64,000 nt of DNA, taken from positions 1 through 64,000 of the forward strand of contig JAZQUG010000003.1 of NCBI GenBank assembly GCA_045631225.1, given 5' to 3'. The position numbers and the translations under genes are program-made. The stretch comes from Fimenecus sp045631225 (lineage in GTDB: Bacteria > Bacillota > Clostridia > Oscillospirales > Acutalibacteraceae). A model generated the notes under the pieces. The model worked only from the letters and a program-made list of their open reading frames with translations. It ran no database searches and was not told the DNA's origin. How positions within the stretch are numbered: position 1 is the stretch's first letter; every line of letters starts with the position of its first letter. Positions 17,837 to 26,731 of this stretch are shown here, in pieces.

Positions 17837-18799
17837 TTATAAATTTCCGCTGTCTATTGCAACAGTACCGTCATAGTCACTTGTATATCCTGATAACCAG
17901 GAAATCATACCGTCAGGATATGTCAAAGTAACCTTTTCACCTAATCCGTTTACAGTCTGCATAAAAGGATATTTACCGTTATTTGAACTGAACATATCGT
18001 GGTTTACAGCGAACCATGAGTGGTGTGCACTGGAAGTAGGATTTCCGCTTGGGTATCTTACAAGTAAAAGTGAAGAAAAACGGCAGTCAGCAGGTGAGTT
18101 GTTTGTAGCTACAATATTCTGCCATGTTTTGCGAACGGAGAAGAAATAGTTTACAAGCGGGTCAAGAACGCCACTTGTAAGCCACACAGGAATATCTGCA
18201 ATGAGTTCACACTGTTCAGTAGATGGTGTCCATGCAGGACAGATTGGGAAGATTGCAGCGAATAAATCAGGATATGCAACAGCCATTTTCAATGTCATTT
18301 TTCCGCCCATTGAGTATCCACCGATATAGATACGGGATAAATCAATATTGTTTTTGTTTTTTGCAATGAAATCATCAATAGCTGCACGCAATGGGAAAAT
18401 AAGACTATCTGACCAGAAAAGGTTATCTTCTTCAAGAGAACGAGGAGCAAAGATAAATGCACCATTACTATCCTTGAAACGAGTCTGGAATTCATCTGAA
18501 GTCCAGAATGCAATATCACTTGCTTTTGCCTGTTTTCCTTCTTCTGCACCATCACCCATACCATGAAGCCATATAACGAGAGGATATTTTGTGTTGTCTT
18601 TTTCTTTTACCGGAGAAAAATATCTGTAATCAATAGTGAATCCGTCAGTTTCAGGACCTTCACCATATATAAATTGTTCCTGTAATGCAGCAAGATTGTC
18701 GTCATATGCATCATCTTTAGTAACACAAGCAAATGTCGGAATTGATAAAGCACATACGAACAAAATAAAAGATAAAAATACGGATAAAAACTTCTTCAT
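17837..18799 (-). CDS. Secreted alpha/beta-hydrolase esterase (PHB-depolymerase/feruloyl-esterase-like)
   Basis: 320 residues from the ATG at 18799, which has GGAGG 7 bases upstream; a longer frame to 18850 adds an implausible leader. A signal peptide (KKFLSVFLSFILFVCALSIPTFA) is cleaved near residue 23. Oxyanion motif VIWLHGMGDG, nucleophile YIGGYSMGGKM, acid in SGVLDP and histidine in HHSWFAVN. Such exoenzymes remove acetyl or feruloyl groups from plant polysaccharides, which fits the pectin genes further on, but substrate is inference. Confidence 0.85.
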   Translation of the reverse strand: MKKFLSVFLSFILFVCALSIPTFACVTKDDAYDDNLAALQEQFIYGEGPETDGFTIDYRYFSPVKEKDNTKYPLVIWLHGMGDGAEEGKQAKASDIAFWTSDEFQTRFKDSNGAFIFAPRSLEEDNLFWSDSLIFPLRAAIDDFIAKNKNNIDLSRIYIGGYSMGGKMTLKMAVAYPDLFAAIFPICPAWTPSTEQCELIADIPVWLTSGVLDPLVNYFFSVRKTWQNIVATNNSPADCRFSSLLLVRYPSGNPTSSAHHSWFAVNHDMFSSNNGKYPFMQTVNGLGEKVTLTYPDGMISWLSGYTSDYDGTVAIDSGNL

Positions 18800-19009
18800 A
18801 ATATCAACCTCCATTTTCTTGATTGTATCACAATGTAAACGCCATTTCAATAAACAAATATAATTGCGTATGTCTTTTATTTTTCTTGCTGTTCTAATAA
18901 AAATTTTTTGTTGAAATTACTTGTTTAATATGAAAAAATTGTATAATACAATATTGAAAAAAGGTAAAATTGAGTTATACAAGAAATATATTATATTCTA
19001 ACGAAGATG

Positions 19010-20764
19010 TCAATCAGATTCTGTGTCGAGTGGAACATCCTCAACTCGTTCAAGAATACCGTTTTCATTTATTCTGTAAACCCTTGTACAGTATTGAAGC
19101 ATACTTGGTCTGTGGGTTGTAATTATTCTCGTTCTGTTAGGATAAGCCTTCATCATGTTAGCAAGAACAGTCTCTTCTGTTGCTGTGTCAAGTGCACTTG
19201 TAGCTTCGTCCATAACAACAATGGGAGCATCACGAAGAATTGCTCTTGCAATTGATATTCTTTGCACCTGACCTTCGGAGAAATTGACGCCCTTTTCACT
19301 GATTTCTGTATAAAGGCCAAGAGGCAACTCTTTAATAAAGCTCCACGCATCGGCAGTTGTCAGTGCATCGATGAGCTCCTCGTCAGTTGCTTCGGGACAG
19401 ACAATACGAAGGTTATCTGCAACCGTTCCTGAGAAGATTGCATTTCCCTGAGGAACATAAGAGCAAAATCTTCTTGTGGATTCAGAAATAGAGATTTTCT
19501 GACCATCATTTGTTTCAACGGTTAGCTCTCCGGAATCAGGCTCAATAAGACCTAATATCAATCTGAGTAATGTTGTTTTTCCTTCACCTGAAGGCCCTAT
19601 AAAAGCTATTGTTTCGCCCGGTACAGCCTTGAATGAAGCATGACTTACAACAGGCTTGTCACCGTCAGGATATGTATATTTAAGGTCGTTGCATACTATA
19701 GTTACGCCATTTTCATTGGCAGATTTCTCCATTTTATCTGCTTTAACGGAATCCTTGTGTTCTTCAAGAGGAAGGTCAGTGATTTCCATAATTCTTCCTG
19801 CTGCAGTAGCAATGGTAATTGCACCCGGAAGGAGGGATACAAGAGATGAAAATGAGCTTGTAAGCTGACCTGAAATCTGCAAAAACAATGTCATTGTACC
19901 GTAAGAAATTGCACCTTGCCATAGTCTGTAAACACCCCAACCATAGCAAGTATATGCAACAGCAATACCAATTATAGACATACAAAGGCTCATAATAATC
20001 GAAAACCTGTCATAGTCTAATTTTATCCTTCGATGGAGCTGAAGATTTATTTTCATCTGTTCAACATATCGTTTTGTTAAATCAAATGCTTTGATAGTCT
20101 GTAAATTCTGAATAGACTCTGAATAGAACGAGAGAATTTTTCCGTTCATTTCACGACTTTCTGTATTGTATTTACGCAACATTTTAGTCGTTATCTTTGA
20201 TGAAAGAACAAGAAACGGTGCACTCATAAAGGCAAAAATCGCCATTGTCGGGTCATAATAAAGAACGACTGCAAGGCAACCTACAAATTGTGCTAATTTT
20301 GTGAAAACACTTGGGATATAGGAAACAATGCTGTTTGAAACGGCGCCTACATCTCCTTCAATTCTGTTAAGGAGCTCGCCTGAATGATATTTTCTTATGT
20401 TTTCCCACTTGGAGTAGGTTATGTGTTCATAAACACCTGACCTTATTTCCATACTGATTTTTGTTCCTACCACACCGGCTATTCTTGAAACAATTGCACC
20501 GACAAAAAATTGTGTAACTCCAAGACCTACTGCAAAAGCAGCACTTTTAAAAATTGTATCATTATTATGAGATACAACTGCATCTATCAGATATTTTGAT
20601 GCAACACTTGAACCAAGTCCCATTCCGGTACTGATAAGACCTATAACAACATATAAGACTATCTGGAGACGGTACTTTGAAACATAGCTCAGAAGCCATT
20701 TCCATTCTTTTCCGAGAGAACGGAAAAGTTCAACGTATTCACTTGGCTTCTTCACTAAAATCAA
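19010..20764 (-). CDS. ABC exporter, fused membrane and ATPase domains
   Basis: 584 residues: six-helix membrane domain (to about 320) and ATPase with Walker A GPSGEGKTT, Q-loop, signature FSEGQVQRISIARA (canonical LSGGQ altered to FSEGQ), Walker B IVVMDEAT and H-loop ITTHRPS. Half-transporter that should work as a homodimer, exporting lipid or peptide substrates; multidrug export is a common but unproven label. It follows 12 bases after the broken capsule-kinase gene on the same strand, hinting that it belonged to a surface-polysaccharide locus. AATCGAGTTG precedes the ATG, a weak ribosome site. Confidence 0.88.
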   Translation of the reverse strand: MILVKKPSEYVELFRSLGKEWKWLLSYVSKYRLQIVLYVVIGLISTGMGLGSSVASKYLIDAVVSHNNDTIFKSAAFAVGLGVTQFFVGAIVSRIAGVVGTKISMEIRSGVYEHITYSKWENIRKYHSGELLNRIEGDVGAVSNSIVSYIPSVFTKLAQFVGCLAVVLYYDPTMAIFAFMSAPFLVLSSKITTKMLRKYNTESREMNGKILSFYSESIQNLQTIKAFDLTKRYVEQMKINLQLHRRIKLDYDRFSIIMSLCMSIIGIAVAYTCYGWGVYRLWQGAISYGTMTLFLQISGQLTSSFSSLVSLLPGAITIATAAGRIMEITDLPLEEHKDSVKADKMEKSANENGVTIVCNDLKYTYPDGDKPVVSHASFKAVPGETIAFIGPSGEGKTTLLRLILGLIEPDSGELTVETNDGQKISISESTRRFCSYVPQGNAIFSGTVADNLRIVCPEATDEELIDALTTADAWSFIKELPLGLYTEISEKGVNFSEGQVQRISIARAILRDAPIVVMDEATSALDTATEETVLANMMKAYPNRTRIITTHRPSMLQYCTRVYRINENGILERVEDVPLDTESD

Positions 20765-20776
20765 CTCGATTCAAAA

Positions 20777-21343
20777 TTATTTTTTCTTGTTCATGCCATA
20801 GCCGTAACCATAGCCATACTTACGCGTATATCCATATCGGTAATATTTGTTGTAGCCACTGTATTTATAGTAATTACCGTATCCGCCAAGGCCACCTGTT
20901 GCACCGTTAAGAATACAGCCGAGAAGCTTGGTTTCGGTTTCAAGCATGGTGCTGATACCTGTTCTTATTGATGTCTGCATAACAGCATCTTGTCTGATAA
21001 CATAAATTGCTGCGTCTGCTGCAGCTGCGACAATTGTTGCAGCCGAAATGATTCCGCATGGAGGAGTATCAACAAAAACAAGGTCATAATCTTTTTTTAT
21101 CTCTGTAAAGAGTTCTTTAAGATTATCTGTACGAATTATGTTCTGAAAATTTTTCTTGCCGTTTTTGAAGTTGAGAAAATCAATTTCAAAATCTTCAATA
21201 TGACGTATTTCATATGTATTTGTGCTTTTTATAATAAGATTTTTCCTGTCAAAAGCACCGACAAGCTCTTCAACGCCCAAATCACGCAAATCACAATCCA
21301 CAATAAGGATTTTGTTTTCATTTTTTGCAAAAATTGAAGCAAG
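20777..21343 (-). pseudogene. C-terminal fragment of a CpsD/CapB-type tyrosine kinase
   Basis: From SIFAKNENKILIVDCDLRDLG (Walker A' motif) to DLVFVDTPPCG (Walker B) and a C-terminal cluster of about 15 tyrosines (GNYYKYSGYNKYYRYGY...), this is a bacterial BY-kinase. The P-loop (GKS/T) that should precede Walker A' is missing: upstream, in the same frame, is a TAG stop and then the start of a different gene. No good start codon exists except GTG at 21301 inside Walker A'. The kinase therefore cannot bind ATP. Its remaining function, if any, is unknown. Confidence 0.85.
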
Positions 21344-21424
21344 CTATGCCATTTCAATGGAGTCATTCATATTGCCAGAACCATCATCTATACCGGGTAA
21401 AATGTGGCAATGAATATCAAACAC
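21344..21424 (-). pseudogene. N-terminal 26 codons of a CpsB/YwqE-type PHP tyrosine phosphatase
   Basis: GTG start at 21424 with AGGAGGAGA just upstream. The frame reads VFDIHCHILPGIDDGSG and on to DSIEMA, then TAG. DIHCHILPGIDDG is the metal-binding opening of CpsB/CapC/YwqE phosphatases, which dephosphorylate the BY-kinase of the same operon. The frame runs straight into the kinase fragment. A deletion has therefore fused the start of cpsB to the end of cpsD and removed about 230 residues of one and the P-loop part of the other. The TAG at 21344-21346 marks the junction. Confidence 0.85.
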
Positions 21425-21615
21425 AGGTCTCCTCCTAACTGCTGAGCTTCAAAAGTGAGCAAATTGGTTATCGTCAGTCTAAAAACAAAATTTGTCAACT
21501 TATATGTTTAGAAATATCATTTAAAAACACTAATCCATTTTCTTTATTACATTATAACATAGTAAAAATAAAAATACAATGATAATTAAATCGAAAACTA
21601 TTCAAACAAAATAAT

Positions 21616-21649
21616 AAAGAGCTCACACAAAAGCGTAAGCTCTTTATTT
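21616..21649. terminator. Hairpin terminator
   Basis: AAAGAGCT / AGCTCTTT with a 14-base loop and short T-runs on both sides. It would insulate the capsule remnant from the tRNA gene. Confidence 0.65.
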
Positions 21650-21712
21650 GGTACGAGTGTTCATTGGGAATTTATTTTTTAGTGAAGAGTGAATAGTTAA
21701 TAGTGAAAAAGT

Positions 21713-21743
21713 AAAAGCTCAAATCCCTGAAGATTTGAGCTTT
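21713..21743 (-). terminator. Terminator of tRNA-Leu
   Basis: 13-bp perfect stem AAAAGCTCAAATC / GATTTGAGCTTTT directly after the CCA end on the minus strand, with T-rich sequence beyond. Confidence 0.85.
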
Positions 21744-21827
21744 TGGTGCGAGAGACGGGACTTGAACCCGTACGGGATTACCACACGCCCCTCAAACGTG
21801 CGCGTCTGCCGATTCCGCCACTCTCGC
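21744..21827 (-). tRNA. tRNA-Leu (anticodon GAG)
   Basis: 84 bases including encoded CCA. Acceptor GCGAGAG/CTCTCGC with discriminator A; anticodon arm CACGT-TTGAGGG-GCGTG gives GAG; a long variable arm and the T arm GTTCAAG follow. Class II structure confirms leucine. Confidence 0.93.
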
Positions 21828-21915
21828 ATATCGGTCGTTCTCTCGAACGCAAGAGACATTATAGCAAAGGAAATCGACAGTGTCAAGTGTTTTTTTGAAA
21901 AATTTTTAATTATTT

Positions 21916-22143
21916 TTAAACTTGGCTTTCTTTTGAATGATTTATGGGCTTTACAGTAGGCTTTTTTGCGTTTTCAGGAAGCCCTTGTGCAATCGTCGGA
22001 AACTCATTGTCAGTTTCACCTGTTGGCTGAATTTCATAAGTTCCGTATTTGTTCACCATTTCAAATGGAGTTTCAGGATTATCGGGAATATATGTTATCC
22101 GTTCTTCCATCTGATTTATATAATTTTCGTTTTTCTTATCCAT
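21916..22143 (-). CDS. Small conserved hypothetical protein
   Basis: 75 residues from the ATG at 22143 (GGTGAT upstream); hydrophilic, no cysteines, no membrane span. The phrase VNKYGTYEIQPTGETDNEFPTIAQG looks like a block I have seen in small Clostridia proteins, and the codon usage matches neighbours, so I take it as real. It stands alone between the tRNA and a repeat. Function unknown. Confidence 0.6.
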   Translation of the reverse strand: MDKKNENYINQMEERITYIPDNPETPFEMVNKYGTYEIQPTGETDNEFPTIAQGLPENAKKPTVKPINHSKESQV

Positions 22144-22195
22144 ATTTATCACCATAATTATTATGGGTAAAATGTTATTTAATATACAAATCGGA

Positions 22196-22405
22196 GTTTA
22201 TTGGGGTGATAAGAAACTAATCCGCTCCCTCCGTGAGGGAGCTGTCGAACGAAGTGAGACTGAGGGAGTAAACGTAAAACCAACAAACTCCCTCCGTCAT
22301 TTTCTTGCGAAAATGCACCTCATTACTCGCCTGTCGGCTCAGACAGCGCTTCAGCTTCGCAGAGGTGTCCACCGGACACCCGCGCCCTAAATGAGGGAGG
22401 GTAAT
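22196..22405. repeat. GC-rich dispersed palindromic repeat (CTCCCTC...GAGGGAG)
   Basis: Clearly richer in GC than its surroundings and without a gene. Contains nested inverted repeats CTCCCTC/GAGGGAG, CATTTTC/GAAAATG, CTGTC/GACAG and GTGTC/GGACAC, and begins and ends with the same CTCCCT/AGGGAG block. Looks like a MITE-type or REP-type intergenic element of this lineage. Confidence 0.6.
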
Positions 22406-22442
22406 TGGACATCCCTACAAATTATAATTTGTAAAAATACAA

Positions 22443-22474
22443 CAGCGGCGGAGGTTGAAGTCCTCCACCGCCAT
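22443..22474 (-). terminator. Terminator of the SPFH/NfeD operon
   Basis: GGCGG.GG / CC.CCGCC hairpin, then TTGTATTTTT on the minus strand, 24 bases past the stop codon. Confidence 0.8.
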
Positions 22475-22497
22475 ATTGTCGGGTTATTAAGTTTAAA

Positions 22498-23391
22498 TTA
22501 GTCTTTCTTTGCAAGCTCTGTGAGTGATGTTGCAAGACCTGCAAGTCCCTGAATTTCTGATGGGATAATAATTTTTGTTGCTTTACCGTCAGCAGCCTTT
22601 TCAAATGATTCAAGGGCCTTGATGCTGATGAATTCCTGACTTGGATTTACCTTGTTAATCATTTCGATACCTGCAGCAGTTGCTTCCTGAATCTTGAGGA
22701 TTGCAGCAGCTTCACCTTCAGCTTCACGGATTTTTGATTCCTTAATCGCATCTGCACGAAGGATTGCAGATTCTTTTTCACCTTCTGCAACGAGGATAGC
22801 AGCCTTCTTTTCACCTTCAGCCTGAAGAATCTTTTCACGACGTTCACGTTCAGCCTTCATCTGCTTTTCCATTGAGTCCTGAATTTCTCTTGGAGGCATA
22901 ATGTTCTTTAACTCAACACGATTGATTTTGATACCCCAGGCATCTGTTGCATCGTCAAGAACTTCAGTAATCTTTGAGTTGATTGTATCTCTTGATGTAA
23001 GAGTTGCGTCAAGTTCAAGGTCACCGATGATGTTACGAAGTGTTGTTGCTGTGAGGTTTTCAATAGCCATCATAGGGCGTTCAACACCATATGTGTAAAG
23101 CTTAGGGTCGATAATTCGATAGAAAACAACTGTGTCGATTGACATTGTAACGTTATCTTTTGTGATAACAGGCTGTGGTGGGAAATCCACAACAGCTTCT
23201 TTAAGGCTTACTCTTTTTGCCACTCTGTCAATAATCGGGATTTTTACGTGGAGACCTGTGTCCCATGTTGAGTGGTATGCACCAAGTCTTTCAATAACAA
23301 AGGCATTTGCCTGTGGTACGATTCGTACGTTTGCAACGATGATTGCTATAACAATAGCGATTAAAATAATAGGTATAATTAAAAATTCCAT
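22498..23391 (-). CDS. SPFH/Band-7 protein (stomatin/QmcA type)
   Basis: 297 residues: N-terminal membrane hairpin (FLIIPIILIAIVIAIIVANV), Band-7 domain with IVPQANAFVIERLG and GLHVKIPIIDRV, then a long helical, charged coiled coil (KQMKAERERREKILQAEGEKKAAI) and C-terminal ILIPS-like segment. These oligomeric scaffolds organise membrane microdomains. The NfeD-like partner is encoded 15 bases upstream, the standard pairing. Confidence 0.92.
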   Translation of the reverse strand: MEFLIIPIILIAIVIAIIVANVRIVPQANAFVIERLGAYHSTWDTGLHVKIPIIDRVAKRVSLKEAVVDFPPQPVITKDNVTMSIDTVVFYRIIDPKLYTYGVERPMMAIENLTATTLRNIIGDLELDATLTSRDTINSKITEVLDDATDAWGIKINRVELKNIMPPREIQDSMEKQMKAERERREKILQAEGEKKAAILVAEGEKESAILRADAIKESKIREAEGEAAAILKIQEATAAGIEMINKVNPSQEFISIKALESFEKAADGKATKIIIPSEIQGLAGLATSLTELAKKD

Positions 23392-23406
23392 AATGCTTCT
23401 CCTTTT

Positions 23407-23847
23407 TTATAATTTATTTATTACAAGAGTTGTTCCGTTAACACTCTTGATTTTTACTGTTTCTCCTTTAGGGATAATGTCACCATTTTCTGAAACGGCT
23501 TTCCAGTAAACATCTCCCACGAGTATTCTTCCCGTGATAGCATTTGTATTCTCTGTAACTGTTGCTGTTTTGCCTAAAAGATTTTCATTCTGGTCAACAT
23601 CGTCAACAGGCTTTTTTATGTGTTTGTTATATATCTTACGACAGACAACCATAAACACAGCACTCAAGACCACAAAAATTGCGACTTGTATTAAAAGACT
23701 GTCCACAACAAAAGATAAAAGACAAGTGATGATTGCTGATGGTACAAACCAGATTGAAACAAGTGCTGTTGTAAGCAATTCAACAATCAGAAACAATACA
23801 CCAACTGCAAGCCACATTATCCACGGATTGGCTATAAGATAATCCAT
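23407..23847 (-). CDS. NfeD-family membrane protein (short form)
   Basis: 146 residues: three N-terminal membrane segments and a C-terminal OB-fold (LLGKTATVTENTN, GRILVGDVYWKAVSENGDIIPKGETV). It lacks the ClpP-like protease of long NfeD. Operates with SPFH proteins in membrane organisation. Same operon as the SPFH gene. Confidence 0.9.
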   Translation of the reverse strand: MDYLIANPWIMWLAVGVLFLIVELLTTALVSIWFVPSAIITCLLSFVVDSLLIQVAIFVVLSAVFMVVCRKIYNKHIKKPVDDVDQNENLLGKTATVTENTNAITGRILVGDVYWKAVSENGDIIPKGETVKIKSVNGTTLVINKL

Positions 23848-23868
23848 ACCATCTCTCCTTTAATGAAT

Positions 23869-24045
23869 TTATTTTTCTTCGATTTCTCTTTCAAAAACGA
23901 TAAGCATTGGTGTTCCTGCCTTTGTGCGACCAACGCCACCGAGATAAGCATCTGTGCTTGTTACCTCCCAGCCACGCTTTGCCATATCGTTCATTTTTGC
24001 CTCTGCTTCACTTAATTTGATTTCGATAATCTTATATTCTTTCAT
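23869..24045 (-). CDS. DUF4177 small protein
   Basis: 58 residues starting MKEYKIIEIKLSEAEAKMND, followed by GWEVTS and LIVFER: the sheet-helix-sheet layout and GWE motif of DUF4177. AAGGAG lies 8 bases before the ATG. It fits exactly between the NfeD and DUF6054 genes on the same strand. Function unknown; such proteins sit in operons with SPFH or membrane-stress genes. Confidence 0.8.
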   Translation of the reverse strand: MKEYKIIEIKLSEAEAKMNDMAKRGWEVTSTDAYLGGVGRTKAGTPMLIVFEREIEEK

Positions 24046-24056
24046 AATATTACTCC

Positions 24057-24395
24057 TTATTTATATTCTGTAATATATTGGTATATTGCGTCATAAATGC
24101 TATCTTCAAAACTGTCGGATGCACCGCCATCACATCTGAAAATCTGACCACCGCCACCACTTACGGCGTGAATATGAGTTCTACCTGAAGCATTATCAAT
24201 AATTACGGTAAGTGTGAGACGATTTTCTGCTCGTAAAAAAAGCTTCTCATAAACCTGAACGATTGTTACGGTGTCACTGTCTGTGGTTATTACATATTCA
24301 TCAATAAGCTCACCGGTAACAGAATTATTAGTTACAGCGTCATTAATTCGATTCGCAGTTTCCTCTGGCGAAATTGAGACATATAAATTTGTCAT
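24057..24395 (-). CDS. DUF6054-like protein
   Basis: 112 residues from the ATG at 24395 (AGGAAG upstream; a TTG at 24401 is less likely). Contains YEKLFLRAENRLTLTVIIDN and AVSGGGGQI, which I recognise as the DUF6054 pattern. Soluble. Shares an operon with DUF1836, DUF4177, NfeD and SPFH genes. No known activity. Confidence 0.72.
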   Translation of the reverse strand: MTNLYVSISPEETANRINDAVTNNSVTGELIDEYVITTDSDTVTIVQVYEKLFLRAENRLTLTVIIDNASGRTHIHAVSGGGGQIFRCDGGASDSFEDSIYDAIYQYITEYK

Positions 24396-24409
24396 TGTCA
24401 ATTACTTCC

Positions 24410-24967
24410 TTACACAAGTTTCATATATGCAGCTTGCGCCAAATCTCTCATTCGTGTTGAAAGAATTGCCAATACGGTTGCTCGCAAAGCAGTTTTGAGC
24501 TTTGTTTTTGAAACATCGTCACGCAATGTTACATATTTAAGATGTGATTCTATTGTGATATCAATTTCATTCGTGTCATAAACTGATTTTTGCTCACACT
24601 CGTAAATTATACTGCATAAAATATTGAATAATTCTCTGTCAGGTAAAATATCGTCTGACCTGTCTTCAACAGAACCGTTAATATAGCTCATTAAAAATGC
24701 GATTTGTTCCATCTGCATAGTGCCACGCATCATATTTATAAGGATAATTCGCATAACCTGTTCTTCGCCATAGCGTTTTTCTGTCGGATTTTTTACCCAA
24801 CCACGTTTTATCCAGTTCTGAATTGTAGATGTTTCAAGTCCTGTCAATTCTCTGACCTGAGCCAATGTAAGCCCTTTTGTGACCGTCAACAGAGGAGAAA
24901 TCAGAGAGAAACAATCCTCTGATGCAACATCATTGAACGGTAAAGTCGTTCCGGGAATATATTCCAA
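24410..24967 (-). CDS. DUF1836 (MerR-like helix-turn-helix) regulator
   Basis: 185 residues. The N-terminal half carries a winged-helix motif LTLAQVRELTGLETSTIQNWIKRGWVK followed by KRYGEEQVMRIILINMMR, matching DUF1836, a MerR-related family found in Firmicutes. The C-terminal part is helical. First gene behind a consensus promoter, and probably regulates the downstream membrane-organisation genes or itself. Effector unknown. Confidence 0.82.
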   Translation of the reverse strand: MEYIPGTTLPFNDVASEDCFSLISPLLTVTKGLTLAQVRELTGLETSTIQNWIKRGWVKNPTEKRYGEEQVMRIILINMMRGTMQMEQIAFLMSYINGSVEDRSDDILPDRELFNILCSIIYECEQKSVYDTNEIDITIESHLKYVTLRDDVSKTKLKTALRATVLAILSTRMRDLAQAAYMKLV

Positions 24968-24998
24968 TGTTCCCCACCTCCTTTTATGTGGTGATTTG

Positions 24999-25027
24999 AT
25001 TATATCACAGGTTCATATGACTGTCAA
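24999..25027 (-). promoter_or_regulatory. Sigma-A promoter for the DUF1836-SPFH operon
   Basis: On the minus strand TTGACA, 17 bases, TATAAT: a perfect consensus. The -35 is at 25027-25022 and the -10 at 25004-24999, about 31 bases before the DUF1836 start. Confidence 0.9.
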
Positions 25028-25057
25028 TAGGGTTTTTGTGATTTTTTAAGTTGCACA

Positions 25058-25085
25058 AAAAAAGACCGCCAGTTTCCTGACGGTC
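25058..25085 (-). terminator. Terminator of the decarboxylase beta/gamma operon
   Basis: GACCGTCAG/CTGGCGGTC stem with 4-base loop then TTTTTTT on the minus strand. Confidence 0.92.
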
Positions 25086-25103
25086 AAAAGTGTTTATAGG
25101 GAA

Positions 25104-25298
25104 TTATTTATCTTCTTTATCCTTCTTTTTTGTTTTTGAGAAGATTTTGTTAAGAAGAGTAGTGATACCAATAAGCACGCCCATAACGATAATGATGCCG
25201 AGCATACCCATACCCATATAATAGAGGTTGTCAACAAATGCCATTGGATTGAATTCGATGCTTGAAGCCATCATTGTAACAAAAATATTCTGTAACAT
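25104..25298 (-). CDS. Sodium-pump decarboxylase gamma-like subunit (OadG type)
   Basis: 64 residues: one membrane helix (MGMGMLGIIIVMGVLIGITTLL) and a lysine-rich cytoplasmic tail, the plan of OadG/MmdD small subunits that anchor the carboxyltransferase to the beta pump. It lies 14 bases after the beta gene. No alpha subunit or biotin carrier lies in the window, so the substrate (oxaloacetate, methylmalonyl-CoA or glutaconyl-CoA) is open. Confidence 0.75.
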   Translation of the reverse strand: MLQNIFVTMMASSIEFNPMAFVDNLYYMGMGMLGIIIVMGVLIGITTLLNKIFSKTKKKDKEDK

Positions 25299-25312
25299 TT
25301 AACACACTCTCC

Positions 25313-26533
25313 TTACATAAAGAAATTAAGGATAAGACCACCTGCGATAACAGATGCAATCTGACCTGAAACGTTTACGCCGATTGAATGCATAAGAAGG
25401 AAGTTTTGTGGGTCTTCTGCGAGTCCCATCTTATGAACGATACGACCTGACATTGGGAATGCTGAGATACCGGCAGCACCAATCATAGGGTTAATCTTTT
25501 TGCTCTTTGGTAAGAAGATGTTGAGAATCTTTGCAAACATAACGCCACCTGCTGTGTCGAATACGAATGCGAAAAGACCAAGAGCAAGGATAAGGAGTGT
25601 ATCAGGAGCAAGGAAAGAAGCAAAGTGCATCTTTGTTGCAATTGTGATACCAAGGAAGATTGTGATAAGGTTAGCAAGAACCTTCTGTGCTGTTTCTGAA
25701 AGAGAATTAAGCACACCACATTCACGGATAAGGTTACCGAACATAAGGAAACCAACAAGTGAAACTGATGCAGGAGCAACAAGACCTGCAACAACAGTAA
25801 TAACGATAGGGAAGAGAATTCTTGTAATCTTTTTAACCTCTGTCTGAGTGTATGGCATACGAATCATACGCTCTTTCTTAGTTGTGAGGAGCTTGATTAC
25901 AGGTGGCTGAATAATAGGAACAAGTGCCATATATGAATATGCAGCAACCATGATAGCACCTAAATATTCAGAATTGAGCTTGTTAGCAACAACGATTGAT
26001 GTAGGACCGTCAGCAGCACCGATAATAGCGATTGAAGCTGCGTCGTTGATTGGGAAGAACATTGATGCCATACAGAGTGTGAAGAAAATACCAAACTGTG
26101 CAGCAGCACCAAAAATCATAAGCTTAGGGTTTGAAAGGATAGGACCGAAGTCAATCATCGCACCGATACCGATGAAAAGAATGAGTGGGAAAAGTTCGTT
26201 TGCGATACCTGCATCAAAAAGAACAGATAAAGCGCCTTCTTCCATAGAAAGTCCTTCTGCACCTTCAGCTAAAAGCTTTGTGTAAGTTGCCTCAGAAATT
26301 GATGTTTTAACACCGTCAACAAACTGAAAATACTGAGTGATTGCACCTGAGATAGGAAGGTTTACGAGAATCGCACCAAATCCCATTGGTAAAAGAAGTG
26401 TTGGTTCCATTTCCTTTTTAATAGCAAGGAAAATGAGAATTCCGCCGATAGCCCACATGATAAGCATTCTTACATCGAAGTTGTTTATCATATCGCTGAA
26501 CAGCAAGTCTTTGAAACTGTTGAGGAATGCCAT
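25313..26533 (-). CDS. Sodium ion-translocating decarboxylase, beta subunit
   Basis: 406 residues, about 10-11 membrane segments. Conserved blocks include LIMWAIGGILIFLAI, GIGAMIDFGPILSNP (the pore aspartate), AAIGIIGAADGPT-like GAADGPTSI and the C-terminal GAAGISAFPMSGRIVH. The protein decarboxylates carboxybiotin and exports Na+. Found in anaerobes that couple decarboxylation to a sodium gradient. Co-transcribed with the gamma-like gene. Confidence 0.92.
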   Translation of the reverse strand: MAFLNSFKDLLFSDMINNFDVRMLIMWAIGGILIFLAIKKEMEPTLLLPMGFGAILVNLPISGAITQYFQFVDGVKTSISEATYTKLLAEGAEGLSMEEGALSVLFDAGIANELFPLILFIGIGAMIDFGPILSNPKLMIFGAAAQFGIFFTLCMASMFFPINDAASIAIIGAADGPTSIVVANKLNSEYLGAIMVAAYSYMALVPIIQPPVIKLLTTKKERMIRMPYTQTEVKKITRILFPIVITVVAGLVAPASVSLVGFLMFGNLIRECGVLNSLSETAQKVLANLITIFLGITIATKMHFASFLAPDTLLILALGLFAFVFDTAGGVMFAKILNIFLPKSKKINPMIGAAGISAFPMSGRIVHKMGLAEDPQNFLLMHSIGVNVSGQIASVIAGGLILNFFM

Positions 26534-26673
26534 AATTTTTCTTTCTCCTTCATTTTTTGTCTTTCATGAAACAAATTGAATCAAATAAAACCCCAATTTA
26601 CTCCATTATGAATGTATTGTATCATATTTTTTGAATTTTTCAATAGATATAATCAACAAAAGAAAGAAATTAA

Positions 26674-26702
26674 TTGAAAAAAGAGTGAACAAGTGATATA
26701 AT
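26674..26702 (+). promoter_or_regulatory. Promoter of the DUF554 gene
   Basis: TTGAAA, 17 bases, TATAAT; the -10 ends 29 bases before the ATG at 26732. Confidence 0.75.
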
Positions 26703-26731
26703 CATCACATTATTTTTATGGATGTGACAAA

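Larger units (their letters stand above)
21437..21743. other. Intergenic stretch, two terminators and no gene
   Basis: Holds an AAAGAGCT/AGCTCTTT hairpin with T-tail (21616-21645) and the tRNA terminator at 21713. Otherwise AT-rich, with nothing I recognise; the promoter of the former capsule operon may lie here. Confidence 0.6.
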
